DNA of 64,000 bases, taken from NCBI GenBank assembly GCA_050258755.1, contig JBLMZI010000006.1, forward strand, positions 124,001 to 188,000. Direction: 5' to 3'. Of this stretch, positions 63,992 through 64,000 are shown piece by piece; within the stretch, counting starts at the first letter, position 1, and each line of letters starts with the position of its first letter. Made by a program: the position numbers and the translations under genes. This stretch comes from JBLMZI01 sp050258755. Lineage in GTDB: Bacteria; Bacillota; Syntrophomonadia; Syntrophomonadales; DTU052. The notes below the pieces were generated by a model. The model saw only the letters and a program-made list of their open reading frames with translations. It was not told the DNA's origin and ran no database searches.

Positions 63992-64000
63992 TTAGCACTC
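63992..64000. promoter_or_regulatory. Half of a CIRCE operator (cut by window edge)
   Basis: TTAGCACTC at the very end of the window is the left half of the CIRCE inverted repeat (TTAGCACTC-N9-GAGTGCTAA). It lies 39 bp upstream of the groES start. HrcA repression of groESL is inferred. Confidence 0.85.

Overview
The window looks like chromosomal DNA of an anaerobic, GC-rich member of the Bacillota (Clostridia grade). The evidence is a CbiK-type cobaltochelatase (anaerobic cobalamin route), the short HisG plus HisZ pair, the PurS/PurQ/small-PurL enzyme, a TrpR-like YerC regulator, strong AAGGAGG-type ribosome sites, a ykkC-family riboswitch ahead of purine genes and a CIRCE site ahead of groESL. 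No rRNA, tRNA, CRISPR array, prophage or insertion sequence was recognised. The lineage is inferred; I cannot name the genus.

Region by region. (1) 1-9138, minus strand: a cobalamin riboswitch with its terminator, then cobT-cobU-cobS-cbiA-cbiP-cbiB-cobD-cobO-cbiK, with cbiK cut by the window edge. (2) 9344-12369: a DUF4013 membrane protein, a small membrane protein and a non-phosphorylating NADP-dependent GAPDH. (3) 12400-18142, minus: a histidine operon hisG-D-B-H-A-F-IE plus a Dabb-domain gene, with a clear promoter and an abutting palindrome that may be the YerC/HisR operator. (4) 18296-26421: a divergent cluster of unknown product. It holds a PLP-aminotransferase/GNAT fusion, a flippase-like membrane protein and a CapK-type adenylating enzyme on one side, and three tandem stand-alone condensation-type (HHxxxDG) acyltransferases on the other. 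It is followed by a MacAB-like exporter operon and a secreted Ntn-hydrolase (26447-32571). (5) 33355-47920, minus: a long purine operon purE-B-C-S-Q-L-F-M-N-H-D behind a PRPP-type ykkC riboswitch, continuing into a small membrane protein, an HD protein, yerC and hisZ. (6) 48072-52166: two very small genes, a chemoreceptor, a secreted protein and a HAD phosphatase. (7) 52244-57454, minus: hpt-guaA followed closely by a 54-aa membrane protein, a methyltransferase and a membrane sulfatase; upstream of hpt lies a 104-bp tandem repeat. (8) 57711-60834: a lipoprotein-like gene, a membrane protein, an autoregulated MerR gene, two tiny ORFs and a 216-bp multi-hairpin element closed by a 29-bp perfect inverted repeat. 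(9) 60899-64000, minus: degV and groES-groEL, with half a CIRCE site at the window edge.

How it fits together: purine, histidine and cobalamin (lower-ligand) synthesis all draw on phosphoribosyl chemistry. The placement of yerC-hisZ at the end of the PRPP-controlled purine operon physically links histidine control to purine supply. The best candidates for undescribed biology are the three-acyltransferase cluster and the folded element at 60490-60705 with its tiny downstream ORFs. Next come the 54-aa/methyltransferase/sulfatase trio, the 104-bp repeat at hpt, and the cloverleaf-like inverted repeat next to the pur promoter.
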